Source of the DNA: an uncultured Oscillospiraceae bacterium
Lineage (GTDB): Bacteria; Bacillota; Clostridia; Oscillospirales; Acutalibacteraceae
Reading direction: 5' to 3'
DNA: 6,395 bases
Assembly: GCA_900553525.1 (NCBI GenBank)
Contig: USDZ01000103.1
Location: 1 to 6,395 of the forward strand
Shown in pieces: positions 5,327-6,395 of the stretch (positions within the stretch are counted from its first letter, which is position 1; every line of letters starts with the position of its first letter). The position numbers were made by a program, and so were the translations under genes. The notes under the pieces are model-generated. The model was not told the DNA's origin. It ran no database searches and worked only from the letters and a program-made list of their open reading frames with translations.

Positions 5327-6395
5327 ATGAACAATGTGACCGATATTGTACAAATTAAACATGCGGTGCTTAAGGCCACAGCCGCTTATGCGTTTGCCGG
5401 GACCCTTTATGACGAAGGCAAGGACAAGATCCCTTACGATCTGATTCAAGGGATCAAGCCGCAGTTCCGCTGCTGTGTTTACCGGGAACGGGAGATTATC
5501 CGACAGCGGGTGCGCATGGCCATGGGCAAGCTGCCTATAGATGTGCTATATACCGATGCGGACAGTTCCCAGGTGGTTCATGTCATTCCCTGTGCCTGTG
5601 AGGGATGTCCCATCACCAAAATCTCCGTGACTCAGAATTGTCAGGGGTGCCTGGCTAAGAAATGTGAGAAGGCTTGCCCATTCGGAGCTATAACCAGTAC
5701 CCCCAAGGGAGCCATCATCGATCCGGAAAAATGCCGAAAATGCGGCAAATGCGTGGCGGCCTGCCCCTACAACGCGATCGTTGAGACTGAGCGTCCATGC
5801 AAACGCAGTTGTCCGGTTAAGGCCATCAGTATGGACGAAAACGACATTGCTACCATCGATCCGGATAAATGTATCAACTGCGGCGCCTGCGTCGTCGGCT
5901 GTCCCTTTGGGGCAATTTCGGACGTGTCCATGATGACCAATGTGATCGATGCTCTGCTTGATCCAAAGAGAGAGGTCGTCGCACTGATTGCTCCCTCGAT
6001 CGAGGGACAGTTCGGTACTGCCACCCTGCCTCAGATTAAGGCGGCGGTCCGGCGTTTGGGTTTTGATGATGTATATGAAGTGGCGCTCGGCGCCGATATG
6101 GTGGCCGTGAACGAGGCGGAAGAATTGCTTGAACACAAGGCGGCGGGGATGGCGACGACATCCAGCTGTTGCCCGGCTTTTGTCAGCATGGTTCGTAAGC
6201 ATTTCCCGGATCTGATGAAATTCGTCTCCACCACCGTTTCTCCCATGGTGGCGGTGGAGCGGTATGTCCGTACCCAAAGACCGGGAGTGACAACGGTCTT
6301 TGTCGGTCCCTGTATTGCTAAGAAAAACGAGGTGATGACCAGCTATATCGGAGAACTCGATTATGCGCTGACTTTTGAGGAATTATATGCGATGA
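5327..6395 (+). CDS. [FeFe] hydrogenase, group B-like, ferredoxin-rich; 3' end outside the window
   Basis: The first 356 codons of an iron-only hydrogenase that would interconvert protons and H2 in the cytoplasm using ferredoxin-type electrons. After an N-terminal helical region with PQFRCCVYRERE (45-56) come cysteine clusters C89-x-C91-x2-C94, C105-x2-C108-x4-C113-x3-C117-P, C136-x2-C139-x2-C142-x3-C146-P, an extra C158-x3-C162-P, and C182-x2-C185-x2-C188-x3-C192-P, enough for at least three [4Fe-4S] clusters. The H-domain then begins: L1 is TSSCCPAF (278-285, relay C281, ligand C282) and L2 is GPCIAKKNE (327-335, ligand C329, K332). L3 lies beyond the window. The N-terminal layout and GPCIAKK motif fit group B hydrogenases. 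The ATG at 5327 is chosen because a TGA lies in frame at 5315-5317; its AAAGGA site is 13 nt away, so a rare ATT start at 5321 cannot be excluded. It has the position of HfsD in hfs-type clusters. Confidence 0.88.
   Translation, partial: MNNVTDIVQIKHAVLKATAAYAFAGTLYDEGKDKIPYDLIQGIKPQFRCCVYREREIIRQRVRMAMGKLPIDVLYTDADSSQVVHVIPCACEGCPITKISVTQNCQGCLAKKCEKACPFGAITSTPKGAIIDPEKCRKCGKCVAACPYNAIVETERPCKRSCPVKAISMDENDIATIDPDKCINCGACVVGCPFGAISDVSMMTNVIDALLDPKREVVALIAPSIEGQFGTATLPQIKAAVRRLGFDDVYEVALGADMVAVNEAEELLEHKAAGMATTSSCCPAFVSMVRKHFPDLMKFVSTTVSPMVAVERYVRTQRPGVTTVFVGPCIAKKNEVMTSYIGELDYALTFEELYAM

Noticed and set aside
5045..5449. 134-codon frame on the - strand spanning the intercistronic gap
   Set aside because: Most of it is antisense to the phosphatase end and the hydrogenase start; no recognisable domain is seen and it lacks support as a gene.
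5546..6277. 243-codon frame on the - strand
   Set aside because: It is antisense to the second hydrogenase, whose + strand frame shows clear ferredoxin and H-cluster motifs throughout. The histidine-rich translation is typical of a complementary-strand artefact.
1..6395. Mobile elements, CRISPR arrays, tRNA or rRNA genes
   Set aside because: No direct-repeat arrays, transposase or integrase motifs, terminal inverted repeats or tRNA-like cloverleaf segments were seen on reading both strands.

Overview
The window looks chromosomal, from an anaerobic, fermentative member of the Firmicutes (Clostridia). The base composition is mid-range by eye, Shine-Dalgarno sites are strong, the EF-Ts has clostridial character, and most of the window is an [FeFe]-hydrogenase gene cluster. 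The organism assignment is an inference from protein character, not from a search.

Layout. Positions 2-541 (+) hold the 3' part of tsf (translation elongation factor Ts), cut by the window start. A long perfect hairpin at 599-644 lies between tsf and a convergent gene and probably terminates transcription from both sides. Positions 706-1677 (-) encode a membrane-anchored family 2 glycosyltransferase of the polyprenyl-phosphate (GtrB/DPM-synthase-like) type. Positions 1678-2027 form a divergent promoter region. It holds a plausible promoter for the glycosyltransferase, a near-perfect sigma-A-type promoter for the hydrogenase cluster (TTGACT, 17 nt, TATACT), and an imperfect Rex-like element lying across the -35 box and spacer of that promoter.

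The right-hand two thirds is one apparent operon on the + strand with four genes: a small thioredoxin-fold [2Fe-2S] protein (2028-2276); a PAS-containing [FeFe]-hydrogenase-like protein (2301-4019); a SpoIIE/PP2C-type serine/threonine phosphatase with an extra C-terminal domain (4016-5191, ATGA overlap with the gene before it); and, after a structured 135-nt gap, a second ferredoxin-rich [FeFe] hydrogenase with group B-like motifs (5327 to the window end, incomplete).

How they may work together. The order small [2Fe-2S] protein, hydrogenase-PAS, phosphatase, hydrogenase matches what I recall of the hfs-type clusters of Thermoanaerobacterium and relatives. The PAS-linked protein keeps all four H-cluster cysteines, but two second-sphere methionines of catalytic [FeFe] hydrogenases are replaced (G184, N294). 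That suggests an H2 or redox sensor that signals through the translationally coupled phosphatase. The last gene would be the catalytic or partner hydrogenase. No kinase or phosphoprotein target is visible here, so the output of the phosphatase is unknown.
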